Below, piece by piece: positions 27,338 to 36,870 of a stretch of 64,000 bases of DNA. Under the pieces are notes generated by a model, which searched no databases, was not told where the DNA came from, and saw only the letters and a list, made by a program, of their open reading frames with translations. The stretch spans positions 124,001 to 188,000 of the forward strand of contig QEUM01000002.1 in the NCBI GenBank assembly GCA_003577165.1, given 5' to 3'. Positions within the stretch are counted from its first letter, which is position 1. The number at the start of each line of letters is the position of its first letter. Position numbers and translations under genes: made by a program. This DNA is from Armatimonadota bacterium. GTDB taxonomy: Bacteria > Armatimonadota > Fimbriimonadia > Fimbriimonadales > ATM1.

Positions 27338-28947
27338 TTTCTTTTGAGGCCGACCGCTCGCCCAACGCATCCGTTGGGAGCGGTGATCCCGAGCGCAGCG
27401 CAAACTGTCGGCGCGATGTCCTCAGGTCCGGCAGGGATGACGTGCACCCCAGGCTCGATCATCGGCCCGAGCAATAACAACGGCACGTTTGCGTCGTAAC
27501 TCCACGGAGATCCGTGACCTGTGCCGGCGCTTCCGAAGATGTAGCCCGGCCTGAGGAAATACACGACGTGGCCGTATCGATCTTTGTTGTAACTCTTAGC
27601 CAGGACGCGAGCAAGTGTTCCTCCGACGTCCCCCTCCTGAATCTGCCGGGCGGTGTATGCGCTGTGCACGAACGGAAGCGAGACGAGCGCATCGCGAATC
27701 GTCTGGGCCGCATCATCTAAAGCCACACCGGCCGTACGGCAAGCCGCCTCGTCGAGGGTGATCATCATGTCGCCGAAGTCTCGAACGAGCGTGACCTCTC
27801 CGAATCCTGCCTTCAGCGCCGTGTCCACCGGCGTCCTAAGGTCTGCGAGTTGCAGGCGTCCCCCTCGGACTTGGTCCTTCATCCAGTCCTCCGCCATCGG
27901 CATGACTCCGTGATCTGCCGTCACAACGATGAGCGAGTCCTGCAGGCCGCGCGGCAGCGCCCGCTGAATCGCTTGAAACAACTTCGCCAGGCTTCTGTCC
28001 GTGGCAACGCTGATCTCCAGCACTTCCGGAGAGTTCGGCCCAAACCAGTGGCCGACGTAGTCGTTCGTGCTCAGATTAATCGTCAGGATGTCAGGAACTT
28101 CGTCCTTGCCGAGACCCTCGCTTACAAGGGCTTGAATTGCAGTGTCTATCACGAAGTCGTTGGCCCACGGCGTTCGAGTCCAATCATCGTAAAAGGAATC
28201 GTCCTGCCTCGGAGTGTGAGGGAAGGTCTTTCCGAATGCGGCCGGTGCGCTTGGATTTTCTGCGGGCCGCGTGCGCCGATGCGCCGAAGCGGGAAGCGCG
28301 GCAGTCCAAGACTTGCCCTTGAACGTGTCGGGAATCCGTCTGCCATTCACCTCCACTGCCCACGCAGGCAACTTCCCGTCGGGAGCATAGTAGTCACTCG
28401 TCGTCCATGAGCCCGATCTTCTGTCGTACCAAACCACTTGGTCCGCCTTGTGCCCAGCCATCAGAATCGATGCGCGGTCCTTGAGCGCAACGGAGACGGT
28501 CTTAGAGGCCCCCCCCGTAGCCTGCTCAAGTTCATCTCCCATCGTCGTCGTCCAAAGGTTCTTCGCGGACATGCTCGCTTGACCTGTCGTCACGTCCTTG
28601 CTTCCTGGATCGGAGACGCAATATACAATCTTGCCCGACTCTCGGTCGAACCACTCATTTCCGACGATCCCATTGAGAGAAGGACACGATCCGGTTCCTA
28701 TGACCGCGTGTCCTGGACCTGTTTCGGTGGGAACGTGAGTGAACGCAGAGTTGATGAAGTCGGCTCCGCCCTCCGTCAGGAAGCGGAAGCCCCCAGGATT
28801 TCGAGCGTCACCCGGCGGCAAGTAGAGGTCCTCGAATCGCCTCAAGTAGTCGGATCGAAACTGGTCAATGCTGATGACGACAACCAGGTTGGGGCGATCC
28901 GCAGGCGCAGCCACTGCCGCTAAAACACTAATGAGAGGGGCTAACAT
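27334..28947 (-). CDS. secreted type I phosphodiesterase/alkaline phosphatase family protein
   Basis: 537 residues from ATG 28947, with a signal peptide (about 1-15). The alkaline phosphatase superfamily core shows metal ligand ISIDQFRSDYL (about 25), nucleophile Thr in VPTETGPGHA, and ADHG plus GHGSP later. It is close to nucleotide pyrophosphatase/phosphodiesterase (PF01663-type) enzymes that release phosphate or nucleotides outside the cell. A longer reading from 29001 adds a non-conserved N-terminus. No other phosphate genes are nearby. Confidence 0.87.
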   Translation of the reverse strand: MLAPLISVLAAVAAPADRPNLVVVISIDQFRSDYLRRFEDLYLPPGDARNPGGFRFLTEGGADFINSAFTHVPTETGPGHAVIGTGSCPSLNGIVGNEWFDRESGKIVYCVSDPGSKDVTTGQASMSAKNLWTTTMGDELEQATGGASKTVSVALKDRASILMAGHKADQVVWYDRRSGSWTTSDYYAPDGKLPAWAVEVNGRRIPDTFKGKSWTAALPASAHRRTRPAENPSAPAAFGKTFPHTPRQDDSFYDDWTRTPWANDFVIDTAIQALVSEGLGKDEVPDILTINLSTNDYVGHWFGPNSPEVLEISVATDRSLAKLFQAIQRALPRGLQDSLIVVTADHGVMPMAEDWMKDQVRGGRLQLADLRTPVDTALKAGFGEVTLVRDFGDMMITLDEAACRTAGVALDDAAQTIRDALVSLPFVHSAYTARQIQEGDVGGTLARVLAKSYNKDRYGHVVYFLRPGYIFGSAGTGHGSPWSYDANVPLLLLGPMIEPGVHVIPAGPEDIAPTVCAALGITAPNGCVGRAVGLKRN

Positions 28948-29054
28948 CCCCAGTAACCTACCCGACCCGCCGCCTGCGCGGGAGAACTCGCACCCGCCCA
29001 AGAGGTGACCTTAATCATGGTTGGGTCTCCTCTGCGAACCCATACTCAGGTCAG

Positions 29055-30686
29055 ATGACCAACCTTGAGATCGCTCAGAAGGCCGCTCTTCTGCCCATCC
29101 AGGAGATCGCCGATAGGCTCTCGCTTCCCAACGACCACTTCGAGCCCTTAGGCCGGCACAAGGCGAAACTGACCTACGAAGGCATGGCCGCGGCCGCCTC
29201 GAAGAAGCGCGGGAAGTTGGTGTTGGTCACCGCCATGACCCCCACGCCTGCAGGCGAAGGGAAGACCACCTCCTGCGTCGGCCTGGCCCAGGGCCTGAAC
29301 CGAATCGGCCGACTCGCCGTGCCTGCGATCCGAGAGCCCGCCATGGGTCCGATCTTCGGCATCAAGGGGGGCGCGTGTGGCGGCGGCTTCAGCCAAGTCG
29401 TTCCCATGGAGGACATCAACCTCGCCTTCACCGGCGACTTTCCGGCGATCGTCGCGGCGCACAACCTCCTCTCAGCGATGCTCGATGCTCACATCATGCA
29501 TGGCAACGCCGCGACGGTCGACGTCCGCAACATCAGTTGGCCTCGAACGCTCGATATGAACGATCGCGCACTGCGCGAAGTGATCGTTGGCCTGGGTGGA
29601 AAGTCGAATGGCTACCCGCGTGAGGACGGGTTTGTCGTCGCGCCGGCGAGCGAGGTGATGGCAATCCTCTGCCTCTCGCGCACGATCGCCGAACTCAAGG
29701 AGAGGCTTGGGCGCATCGTCGTCGCGCTCACCCCGGACAATCGAGCCGTCACTGCAGCAGACATCAAGGCGAATGGAGCGATGGCAGCCATTCTCAGAGA
29801 CGCGATTCGACCGAACATCGTGCAGACTATCGAGAATGGCCCCGCGTTCGTCCACGGTGGCCCCTTTGGAAACATCGCGCACGGCTGCTCCTCGGTGATC
29901 GCCACGGAGTGTGCGCTGGGCCTCGCGGACTTCGTCGTGACCGAGGCCGGTTTTGGCGCAGACTTGGGTGCCGAGAAGTTCATGAACATCGTCTGCCGGA
30001 CTCTGGGGAGGGGGCCCGACGTCGTCGTCCTCGTTGGCACGGTGCGCGCAATGAAGCATCACGGCGATGGCGACATCTCAGTGGGAATTCAAAACCTGCT
30101 GCATCACGCGCGGCACCTTACTCACTACGGAATCCCACTCGTGCTCAGCATCAACAGTTTCCCGACGGACACGAAGGAAGAGCATGACCAAATCGTTCGA
30201 CTCTGTGACGAAGCAGGATTCGAGTGCGTCGTCTCCGATCCGTGGGGTTCGGGTGGCAGCGGATGCGAGGAACTTGCGGAGGCCGTAGACTGTGCGTCCA
30301 AACGCGCCGGGCACTTCAAACATCTCTATGATCTGGACCACTGCGAGTGCCAAATGCTGAAGCGCATTGCAGCAGTGGCGTACAACGCGTCGGGTTGTGA
30401 GATGGCGCCCCTCGCGGTAAAGCACATCGAGTGGGCGCACGACCACGGGTATCCGAACCTCCCGGTGTGCGTTGCAAAGACTCAGTACAGCCTCAGCGAC
30501 GACAGCAGAAAGAAGAACGTTCCGTCCGGGCACACGCTGCACGTCCGCGACATGAAACTCTCCGCCGGCGCAGGGTTCATGGTTGCGCACGCGGGTGACA
30601 TCCTCCTGATGCCGGGCCTGGGCAAGGAGCCCACCGCGTACAAGATCGACGTGGATGAGAATGGCAAAATATCAGGTCTCTTTTGA
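29055..30686 (+). CDS. fhs: formate-tetrahydrofolate ligase
   Basis: 543 residues, slightly under the usual ~556. It makes 10-formyl-THF from formate, THF and ATP. The P-loop TPTPAGEGKTT (about 62-72), REPAMGPIFGIKGGA, NRDDN-type region MNDRALREV and FVVTEAGFGADLGAEKF are classic. It is divergent from the phosphodiesterase gene and overlaps the next gene by TTGA. Confidence 0.97.
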   Translation: MTNLEIAQKAALLPIQEIADRLSLPNDHFEPLGRHKAKLTYEGMAAAASKKRGKLVLVTAMTPTPAGEGKTTSCVGLAQGLNRIGRLAVPAIREPAMGPIFGIKGGACGGGFSQVVPMEDINLAFTGDFPAIVAAHNLLSAMLDAHIMHGNAATVDVRNISWPRTLDMNDRALREVIVGLGGKSNGYPREDGFVVAPASEVMAILCLSRTIAELKERLGRIVVALTPDNRAVTAADIKANGAMAAILRDAIRPNIVQTIENGPAFVHGGPFGNIAHGCSSVIATECALGLADFVVTEAGFGADLGAEKFMNIVCRTLGRGPDVVVLVGTVRAMKHHGDGDISVGIQNLLHHARHLTHYGIPLVLSINSFPTDTKEEHDQIVRLCDEAGFECVVSDPWGSGGSGCEELAEAVDCASKRAGHFKHLYDLDHCECQMLKRIAAVAYNASGCEMAPLAVKHIEWAHDHGYPNLPVCVAKTQYSLSDDSRKKNVPSGHTLHVRDMKLSAGAGFMVAHAGDILLMPGLGKEPTAYKIDVDENGKISGLF

Positions 30687-31237
30687 CCGATCTGCTGCGC
30701 CACTCGATCCACCAATGGGCATCCGAATCTTCATTTGAAGTTGCGGACGCCTACAAGTGGCTCTTCCACGCGGCCCTGGGTGGGGAACACGCGGTTCAAG
30801 ACCCAGAGGCAGCCCGAACTTATCTATTCGACGAGTGGGATTCCTTATCCGCCCCGCACGCTGACGAGCCCATCGTTACCCCGTTGACTCCCGACGGGAG
30901 GCTCGTGCGCCTCCACCTGCGCCCCTACAAGGAGCACGGTGGAAGCCCCGTCGCGCTGTTGGAAGCGTTTGTGCGCTCCGCGGCTGAGTTTCCACCCGAC
31001 AAGTCTCGGTTTCTTGAGGCGTGGGCGGAACTCGGCAATGCGTTGACGGCGTCGCCTGTGGCAGGAATCGCGCGCGCAGATTGGGAGGCCTTCGACGAGT
31101 GGGCCAGGTCCAGGGGATACCCAGCCGTCCACCACAGCCATGCCTACTCGCAAGCGAATCGGCCCCCCTACCGCGTCCTTCTCAAGACTCACGCGACGCC
31201 GCTCTTGGCGAACCTCTCTCAGGTGAGCGGCCAGTAG
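30683..31237 (+). CDS. hypothetical protein coupled to fhs
   Basis: 184 residues from TTG 30683, overlapping the fhs stop. Soluble, mostly helical. Conserved-looking features are FHAALGGEHAV near residue 28 and the C-terminal HHSHAYSQANRPPYRVL. I do not recognise the family and give no function. The tight coupling to fhs suggests a link to one-carbon metabolism, but this is only positional. Its end overlaps the convergent gene by 19 bases. Confidence 0.75.
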   Translation: MTDLLRHSIHQWASESSFEVADAYKWLFHAALGGEHAVQDPEAARTYLFDEWDSLSAPHADEPIVTPLTPDGRLVRLHLRPYKEHGGSPVALLEAFVRSAAEFPPDKSRFLEAWAELGNALTASPVAGIARADWEAFDEWARSRGYPAVHHSHAYSQANRPPYRVLLKTHATPLLANLSQVSGQ

Positions 31238-31680
31238 ATGTCAGTGATCCAGTTAGAGGCGTCCGGCTCTTCCTCGGGATCCGTCAAGTAATGCTCCCAA
31301 GGTGGCCCTCCAAAGGTGAGGCCGTGATTCGCCGCGTATTCCCGAGCCTCCGCGTGGGCGATGTGCAAATCGGTGTACGGCCCCGTGTGCCTCGTGTGAA
31401 GCGCCCTGCAGCCTCCGAGCGATCCGCAGACACCGTTGAGGTCCGCTGAAGCGGCACCATCCACGAAGACGCCTCCCTCGATGTCGCAGTCGCTCTCCCT
31501 CCAGTCGAGATATCGGCAATAGGGCGGGCCGATCGGCTGCAGCCCGCTCTTCTGAGCCGTCTCCCACGCCCGCGGCAGCAGCCGCATCAGTTCGACTCCG
31601 ATCTGGTCGTGCGTGCACGTGCCGCGATAACTGACTGTCGCTTGCGGCGCGAGTTCGATGACTTCGAATTGATGCAGCAT
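31219..31680 (-). CDS. GyrI-like / AraC effector-binding domain protein
   Basis: 153 residues from ATG 31680, which has GAGGGG just upstream. The pattern VIELAPQATVSYRG, a middle glycine-rich strand and ALHTRHTGPYTDLHIAH, ending with ..DIYWPL, fits the stand-alone GyrI-like (SOUL/effector-binding) fold that binds small hydrophobic ligands. There is no DNA-binding domain. A start four codons earlier (31692) is possible. It lies next to the DUS gene on the same strand. Confidence 0.8.
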   Translation of the reverse strand: MLHQFEVIELAPQATVSYRGTCTHDQIGVELMRLLPRAWETAQKSGLQPIGPPYCRYLDWRESDCDIEGGVFVDGAASADLNGVCGSLGGCRALHTRHTGPYTDLHIAHAEAREYAANHGLTFGGPPWEHYLTDPEEEPDASNWITDIYWPLT

Positions 31681-31688
31681 GCCCCCCC

Positions 31689-32753
31689 TCAAGCGGACTC
31701 GGAGACAAGCGGATCGCCTGCGCTCAATCCAAGCAAGGCGTCCTCGATCTCTCGATAACTCGTCATCTTCATGAGCGATTGGCGCATCGCCGCCGCTCCC
31801 GGAATGCCCTTGATGTAAAGTTGAATCTGTCCGCGCAAATTGCGCACGGCCCGCAGTTCGGCTGAGTCCTTGCGCTGGGTCCCGTACTCTTCGGACTCGT
31901 ACAGTTCGATTAGTGCACGCAAATGTTCGAGAGCCACACCCGCCCTTTCACGGATCGAAGGCTCCTGCGATTGTGGAAGGCCTTGAACGCCCTCGATAAT
32001 CCGCCGAAGCGCCCACGGATTCGAAATCGCCGCACGGCCGACCATCACGCCGTCACAGCCGGTGATCTCGAACATCCGCAAGGCGTCTTCGGATTCACGT
32101 ATGTCGCCGTTGCCAACGAGAGGAATCGAGACTGCCTTGCGAAGTTCCTCGATCAGCTTCCAATCCGCCTCGCCCTCGAAGCCCTGTTTCGCAAAGCGCG
32201 CGTGGAGGGTGATCATCTTCGCGCCGACGCCTTCGAACCGCTTTGCTAGCTCCGGCGCAGCGAACTGCGAGTGGGTCCAACCTGCGCGCACCTTGACGGT
32301 GACCGGAACTCGGACAGCGCGCACGACCTCCCTCACGATTGCCTCGGCAGTATCCGGGTCCTTAAGGAGTGCGGCTCCGCTCCCGGTCTTGCAGACCTTC
32401 GGAACCCAGCAGCCCATGTTGATGTCCACGAGATCTGCGCCCATCTCTTCGCAGATCCGAGCCGTCTCGGCCATCACTCCAGGTTCGTCGCCGAAAATTT
32501 GAACGCCGAGCGGCCGCTCCCCCGGGTGAATCCGGATCTTGTTAAGCGATCGCTTCGAACCGTGCTCGATCGCCCTTGCGCTCACGAACTCGGTGAACAT
32601 GAGACCTGGCCCTGCGATGCGCTTCACGAGGAGGCGGAACGCGGCATTCGTCACATCCTCCATCGGAGCCAAAAGAATCGGGGGGGCGATCGAGATCGCC
32701 CCCACCCGAAATGGCCTGACGGCCTGACGTGCGGCGCTTACGGATTTAGGAAC
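31689..32753 (-). CDS. dusB: tRNA-dihydrouridine synthase (DusB-like)
   Basis: 354 residues from TTG 32753. The FMN TIM barrel begins with PPILLAPMEDVTNAAFR; the tRNA-binding/catalytic segment DINMGCWVPKVCKTGSGAALL carries the catalytic Cys in the usual position, and GNGDIR and GVMVGRAA bind FMN phosphate. It reduces uridines in tRNA D-loops. The start is inferred: AGGTG lies 4 bases upstream and the family needs residues before GAISI; it overlaps the subtilase stop by 16 bases. Confidence 0.92.
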   Translation of the reverse strand, partial: VPKSVSAARQAVRPFRVGAISIAPPILLAPMEDVTNAAFRLLVKRIAGPGLMFTEFVSARAIEHGSKRSLNKIRIHPGERPLGVQIFGDEPGVMAETARICEEMGADLVDINMGCWVPKVCKTGSGAALLKDPDTAEAIVREVVRAVRVPVTVKVRAGWTHSQFAAPELAKRFEGVGAKMITLHARFAKQGFEGEADWKLIEELRKAVSIPLVGNGDIRESEDALRMFEITGCDGVMVGRAAISNPWALRRIIEGVQGLPQSQEPSIRERAGVALEHLRALIELYESEEYGTQRKDSAELRAVRNLRGQIQLYIKGIPGAAAMRQSLMKMTSYREIEDALLGLSAGDPLVSESA

Positions 32754-35302
32754 CAACGCACCTGATCGATTGCGACAAGCCAGTTCGGCGTGTTGACGGG
32801 CCCGGACGCGATCCAACTGATACGTCCGCGCATCTGCATCGAACCCGCTTGAACGAACCGGGAAGGAGACGAGTTTGTGGAGTACTCGACCGCCAAATCT
32901 CCCGGCGTCTGAACACCGGTTCCGATCTCAACCCACTGGCTGGCGAGGAAGTCGAACAACTCCACCTTCCGGGTGAGGCCCACAGTGGACGCAGACGACT
33001 CGACGCGGAATGTGATCGCAGCCGGATTCGAGAAGGCAGCGTTCGTCGTGAATTCCACGCGCACGGGAGGCGTCGTCGGCGATGCCACGACACCCGCTCG
33101 AACCGCCGCTCCTGTGTTGTTGCTCGTCAGCGTATCCGCGACCGTCCCACCGACGAGGTTGCCGGGTCCGACGGCCATCGCTTGCGGCTGGGCGTAGTTC
33201 ATCACGCCTTCCACCGCAAGTGCGAAGTCCACGTCGAAGACGCCGGGCGTTTCGAGCCTCGCGTCTTGGTTCACCTCGGAGGCGAAGACCTCCACGGTCC
33301 ACACGCCGGGTTCCGGCGTGGGAATGATGACGTTTTCAACGGTGTCCTTCGTGTTTGCCACACCACCCGAGGTCGAGTAGTTGCCATTGAGAAGTCCGTT
33401 GTTGCCCCAGTACTCCACTCCCGACGGCGAAGTCACTTTGAGCGAGAGATCATTGATCCTGTGTTGCGCGGACGAGGTCGTGCCAGGCGGATCCGCGTAG
33501 ATCATTGTCGCCTGAAATTCGGGCGTTCCCGAAGCGACGTACATGCGGTAGGACTTCGACTGGAGATTTTGCAAGATGTCCGTCTCGTTGACGATGAACA
33601 ACTTGAAGCGGTTGTCCCACGCGTTCTTGACGTCAATCATGCCCCACCCCTGCTTCACTCGAGAGAGGTTGGCAGTGCTACCCGTGAACGGATACTGGCT
33701 CGCAGTCGCCGCCATGACTGCCTTCGCAGTCTGAGCGCGGGGTCGCGCGTCGAACACGGTGTTGCCGGTCACGGTCTGCCCGAAGGCGCCGTCTGCCCAC
33801 ATTTCGAAGAAGATCCCGAAGTGTCCAGCGGTGATCGGCGTTGCCGCGCTCGTCCCACCAAAGCCACTTGTGTAGGAAGTATCGTTCGTGTTGGACGTGC
33901 AGAGCACGTTGTCGTAGAAGTGGGTGAAGTCCGGCTTGATCCGACCATCTGCTGCGGGCCCAATGCTCGCGCCACTCCAGTAGTCGTCAGCTTTCGTGAG
34001 CGTGTTTAGGTGGTTCACGCCACCTACGGAGACGATGTTCTTAGCCCACGCCTGTGGCCGTGAGCTCGTCGTTCCCGCGTTGCTCTGCGACTGACAAATC
34101 AGAAAGTCCAGTCTCCAGATGATGTCATCCATCGTGTACGAATCGGCAGTGTAGGCAGTCGTCAGAGCAGATCCCCACGAATTCGTTTGGAAGACCGCGT
34201 AGTAAGGTGACTGAAGAAGCGCTTCGGTGTGGGTGAAGCGGTTCCCGAGAGATCCGTAGTAGGCAACGATTCCCTGGCCTTCCGGGATTACACCGCGTCC
34301 CGCTGGATTCGCTGCGCCACTGCCGAACACGATGCCAGTGGTCGAGGTGCCGTGGCTGTTGCTCGATGAGTTTGTCCGGACAAGCAGAGGGTGCAGTTGG
34401 AACGCCTGGTGAGTGACTCGGCACCCGCTGTCGAGCACTTCGCCTCGAACTCCTTCGCCCTTGTATCCTGCGATTCCCTCCACGTAGACTTGACCGCTGA
34501 TCTGTCGAGCGATGTCCATGTCGTCGCTCGGCGGGCCGTACGGTTCGATCCAGAGGACTTCGTCCTCGTGTGCCGCTGCGATGATCTGCTCCTTCGTGAG
34601 TCGCGCGCGCAGCACGTACATCTTCTCCTGAACTTCGCCGACGGTGGCTCCAGTCGCCCGGAGTTTCGCGGCCAGCCGCTCATTCTCTTCGACGACCGAA
34701 GTCATGGTCTGAATGTTGCACTCGTAGGGTCCAGCCCCACGGAAGTCCGGCGCGATTCGATACGCCGGCGCATACGGTCCGACCCACCGAACGTACGGAA
34801 GCGATGCGACTCGGGATCGAAGATCGTCCGACATTCGCACGATGTACGCGTGCGTGGCGAGGTAGTGAGTGATCTCCACTCCTAAAGAAGTGAGTTCGCG
34901 CCGAAACTCATCGAGAGGCTGGCACACGAACTGGACAATAAAGACCGACTCGGAAGGACGAGCTTCCAGGTCGTTTGGAACAGGAGGCACACCCCGTAGC
35001 GGGTCGAATTCACGGTACCGAAGATGAAGCACTCCGTCCGTGGACGTCGCCCGTGCGATGTTCTGACCATCGACGGAAATGGCATACCAGTCGTTCCGGC
35101 GGCCTGCGGACGCTTCCTGCCAGGTGATGACCCGGGTGGTGCCCTCGACGTCTACTTCCCGCAGGTTTGACACCCGGTTGTTCGTGACGCGCACTACCTC
35201 TCCATTGGAAAGAGCGATCGTGGTGTTTCGCCCTTGCGTGGTCACCTGAAGGCCGCTCTGTAAAGTCGCCGCCAGCGCGACGACGCTAATGAGATTCAGC
35301 AT
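32738..35302 (-). CDS. secreted S8 (subtilisin-like) serine protease with a shared C-terminal domain
   Basis: 854 residues from ATG 35302 (GGGGAG 7 bases upstream). A signal peptide (about 1-17) and a long propeptide-like region (to about 260) precede the S8 domain: Asp291 in VLDSGCRVTH, His317 in SHGTSTTG, Asn374 in TNSWGS and Ser485 in GTSAATP, so the triad is intact. A beta-sandwich P-like domain follows (about 575-705). The last ~146 residues match the C-terminus of the FG-GAP protein at 42802. Probably an extracellular or surface protease. Confidence 0.92.
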   Translation of the reverse strand: MLNLISVVALAATLQSGLQVTTQGRNTTIALSNGEVVRVTNNRVSNLREVDVEGTTRVITWQEASAGRRNDWYAISVDGQNIARATSTDGVLHLRYREFDPLRGVPPVPNDLEARPSESVFIVQFVCQPLDEFRRELTSLGVEITHYLATHAYIVRMSDDLRSRVASLPYVRWVGPYAPAYRIAPDFRGAGPYECNIQTMTSVVEENERLAAKLRATGATVGEVQEKMYVLRARLTKEQIIAAAHEDEVLWIEPYGPPSDDMDIARQISGQVYVEGIAGYKGEGVRGEVLDSGCRVTHQAFQLHPLLVRTNSSSNSHGTSTTGIVFGSGAANPAGRGVIPEGQGIVAYYGSLGNRFTHTEALLQSPYYAVFQTNSWGSALTTAYTADSYTMDDIIWRLDFLICQSQSNAGTTSSRPQAWAKNIVSVGGVNHLNTLTKADDYWSGASIGPAADGRIKPDFTHFYDNVLCTSNTNDTSYTSGFGGTSAATPITAGHFGIFFEMWADGAFGQTVTGNTVFDARPRAQTAKAVMAATASQYPFTGSTANLSRVKQGWGMIDVKNAWDNRFKLFIVNETDILQNLQSKSYRMYVASGTPEFQATMIYADPPGTTSSAQHRINDLSLKVTSPSGVEYWGNNGLLNGNYSTSGGVANTKDTVENVIIPTPEPGVWTVEVFASEVNQDARLETPGVFDVDFALAVEGVMNYAQPQAMAVGPGNLVGGTVADTLTSNNTGAAVRAGVVASPTTPPVRVEFTTNAAFSNPAAITFRVESSASTVGLTRKVELFDFLASQWVEIGTGVQTPGDLAVEYSTNSSPSRFVQAGSMQMRGRISWIASGPVNTPNWLVAIDQVRWFLNP

Positions 35303-35411
35303 TGGATACTCCCCTATAGATTCGTGGGTCTGAGCCCCCACACAGTGTATCGCAAGGCTGGCCGTTCACCGCACCGGGACCGGCTCTTCCGCCCCGGAAA
35401 AAGACCAGTTT

Positions 35412-36116
35412 TCATCCCGTGGCCGTCAGAGTGCGGCGAGCCGGCAGTCGAACCTCCAACAAATGCTCCCAGAGCGCTCCTAATGCGTCCACAACCGCCT
35501 TCGCCCCTCGGAGGTACTCAGGGGGCCCCTCCAACTCCCTCAGCTTCCTCAGGCTGATCGCCACCGCAGGCGACACCGGGATGTGTCGGAGCGGCTCGTC
35601 AGACTGCACGATCGTGCCATCGGATGTGGAGATCCAAAGTTGTCCTCCATCGCCGTACTCTGCGCTGGCGAACGACGGCGCGAATCCGACGCCTTCCATG
35701 AGTCGAATGTCGCCCCAACATAAGGGCGCTAACGGCTCCCTGGCGTGGCAGATGCCGTGAAGAACGGTCACGGCAAGTTCGAAGCCGTGGAGAACAGCGC
35801 CACCCGCATGGATCGCTTTGTCGAGGATTTCGGCCCACGCGCTCGCTGCTGCGATCCGCTCGAATCCGAGGCGCAATTCGCCAAACCCGGCGACGGGCTG
35901 AGCCTGAGTGACGTAGAGGGTTCTCCCTGCCGCCAGTTGGAAGTCGGCCACGCAGAAGGGTTCGGTCACACCCGCCAGTTTCGAACCGCCCTTTCGGGCG
36001 CCCCTTGCCACCGCGGTGATCTTGCCCGCCTCGCGAGTCAAAAGAACGATGCGCCGGTCGGATTCGCCTGAATCCCACCGGCGCAGTACGATCCCTCGTA
36101 CCGTTCGTGTCGACAA
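35412..36116 (-). CDS. recO: DNA repair protein RecO
   Basis: 234 residues. The N-terminal OB fold starts VRGIVLRRWDSGESDRRIVLLTRE with the typical RGARK turn near residue 38; a helical C-terminal part follows. The usual zinc cysteines of RecO are not obvious (only single Cys near residue 133). TTG 36116 starts 2 bases after the stop of the upstream membrane protein, placing recO at the end of the DUF6754-type locus. It works with RecR, encoded at 26741. Confidence 0.88.
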   Translation of the reverse strand: MSTRTVRGIVLRRWDSGESDRRIVLLTREAGKITAVARGARKGGSKLAGVTEPFCVADFQLAAGRTLYVTQAQPVAGFGELRLGFERIAAASAWAEILDKAIHAGGAVLHGFELAVTVLHGICHAREPLAPLCWGDIRLMEGVGFAPSFASAEYGDGGQLWISTSDGTIVQSDEPLRHIPVSPAVAISLRKLRELEGPPEYLRGAKAVVDALGALWEHLLEVRLPARRTLTATG

Positions 36117-36117
36117 G

Positions 36118-36870
36118 TTAGGTGGTGGGGCCGAGCCGTAACCACTCGGTCAACAGGAACGTTGCCCGGTCGATGAACAGCACGAAACGCGTCATCATCG
36201 TCGTCCCGAAGATCGCGCCGAACCCGACCATCAAGAGCCAGCGGCCCAGTTGGGCGGACTTTTGAATCGTCTTGTTCTTCTGCTCAAACGAATAGAGGAA
36301 GTAGCTCAGCACCAGCAGCCACGTGATCACGACGATGAAGTTGTTGATCGCATCGGAGATGGTGACGGTTCCCGGCGGGAGGCCGGGCTGCATGAGCGTC
36401 CATTCGTTCGGAATGATCGGCTGAGCCTGATTCGCAATCTGAGGAATGAACCGGTTCTGGAACGCGAGGAACTGCTGTCCGGCCCAGAGGCCCACGATCG
36501 TGCCAAGCGGGATTCTGCTGAGCCACGCGTATTTCGGGCTGAACACGAAGAACCCGACAATGCCGACCGGTGCGACCGCCGCCCACAGCCAGTTTGAATT
36601 GGCGATTACATTTCCATCGGGGCCGACTTTCCCCACCATGGGAACCCACCACTGAGGATAGAACACGTCGTTCCAGATAATGTAGATTGAATATCCGGTG
36701 GCAAGCCCGACGAAGATGTGCTCGACAAGACGATAGAACTTGTTCTCCCGATAGAGAAGGGAATAGAGCCCGATGGTGAGGATCGCCGCGACGGTGATCT
36801 GCCAGCGGCCGTCCCCGAATAGCGTCCCGTAGGGGTCTTCAAATACCGACTGAGAAAGCAAACTGTTCAC
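36118..36870 (-). CDS. membrane protein F of the DUF6754-type locus
   Basis: 250 residues with six likely transmembrane segments (about 23-40, 49-66, 94-110, 118-136, 172-194 and 209-233). A loop between segments 4 and 5 (about 137-170) is Pro-rich and polar. No transporter motif is recognised. The GTG start overlaps the upstream stop (GTGA), and recO follows after one base. Function unknown. Confidence 0.8.
   Translation of the reverse strand: MNSLLSQSVFEDPYGTLFGDGRWQITVAAILTIGLYSLLYRENKFYRLVEHIFVGLATGYSIYIIWNDVFYPQWWVPMVGKVGPDGNVIANSNWLWAAVAPVGIVGFFVFSPKYAWLSRIPLGTIVGLWAGQQFLAFQNRFIPQIANQAQPIIPNEWTLMQPGLPPGTVTISDAINNFIVVITWLLVLSYFLYSFEQKNKTIQKSAQLGRWLLMVGFGAIFGTTMMTRFVLFIDRATFLLTEWLRLGPTT

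Noticed and set aside
32849-34009. 386-codon open frame antisense to the subtilase
   Set aside because: The opposite strand encodes an intact S8 catalytic triad and shared C-terminal domain; this frame has no family signature.
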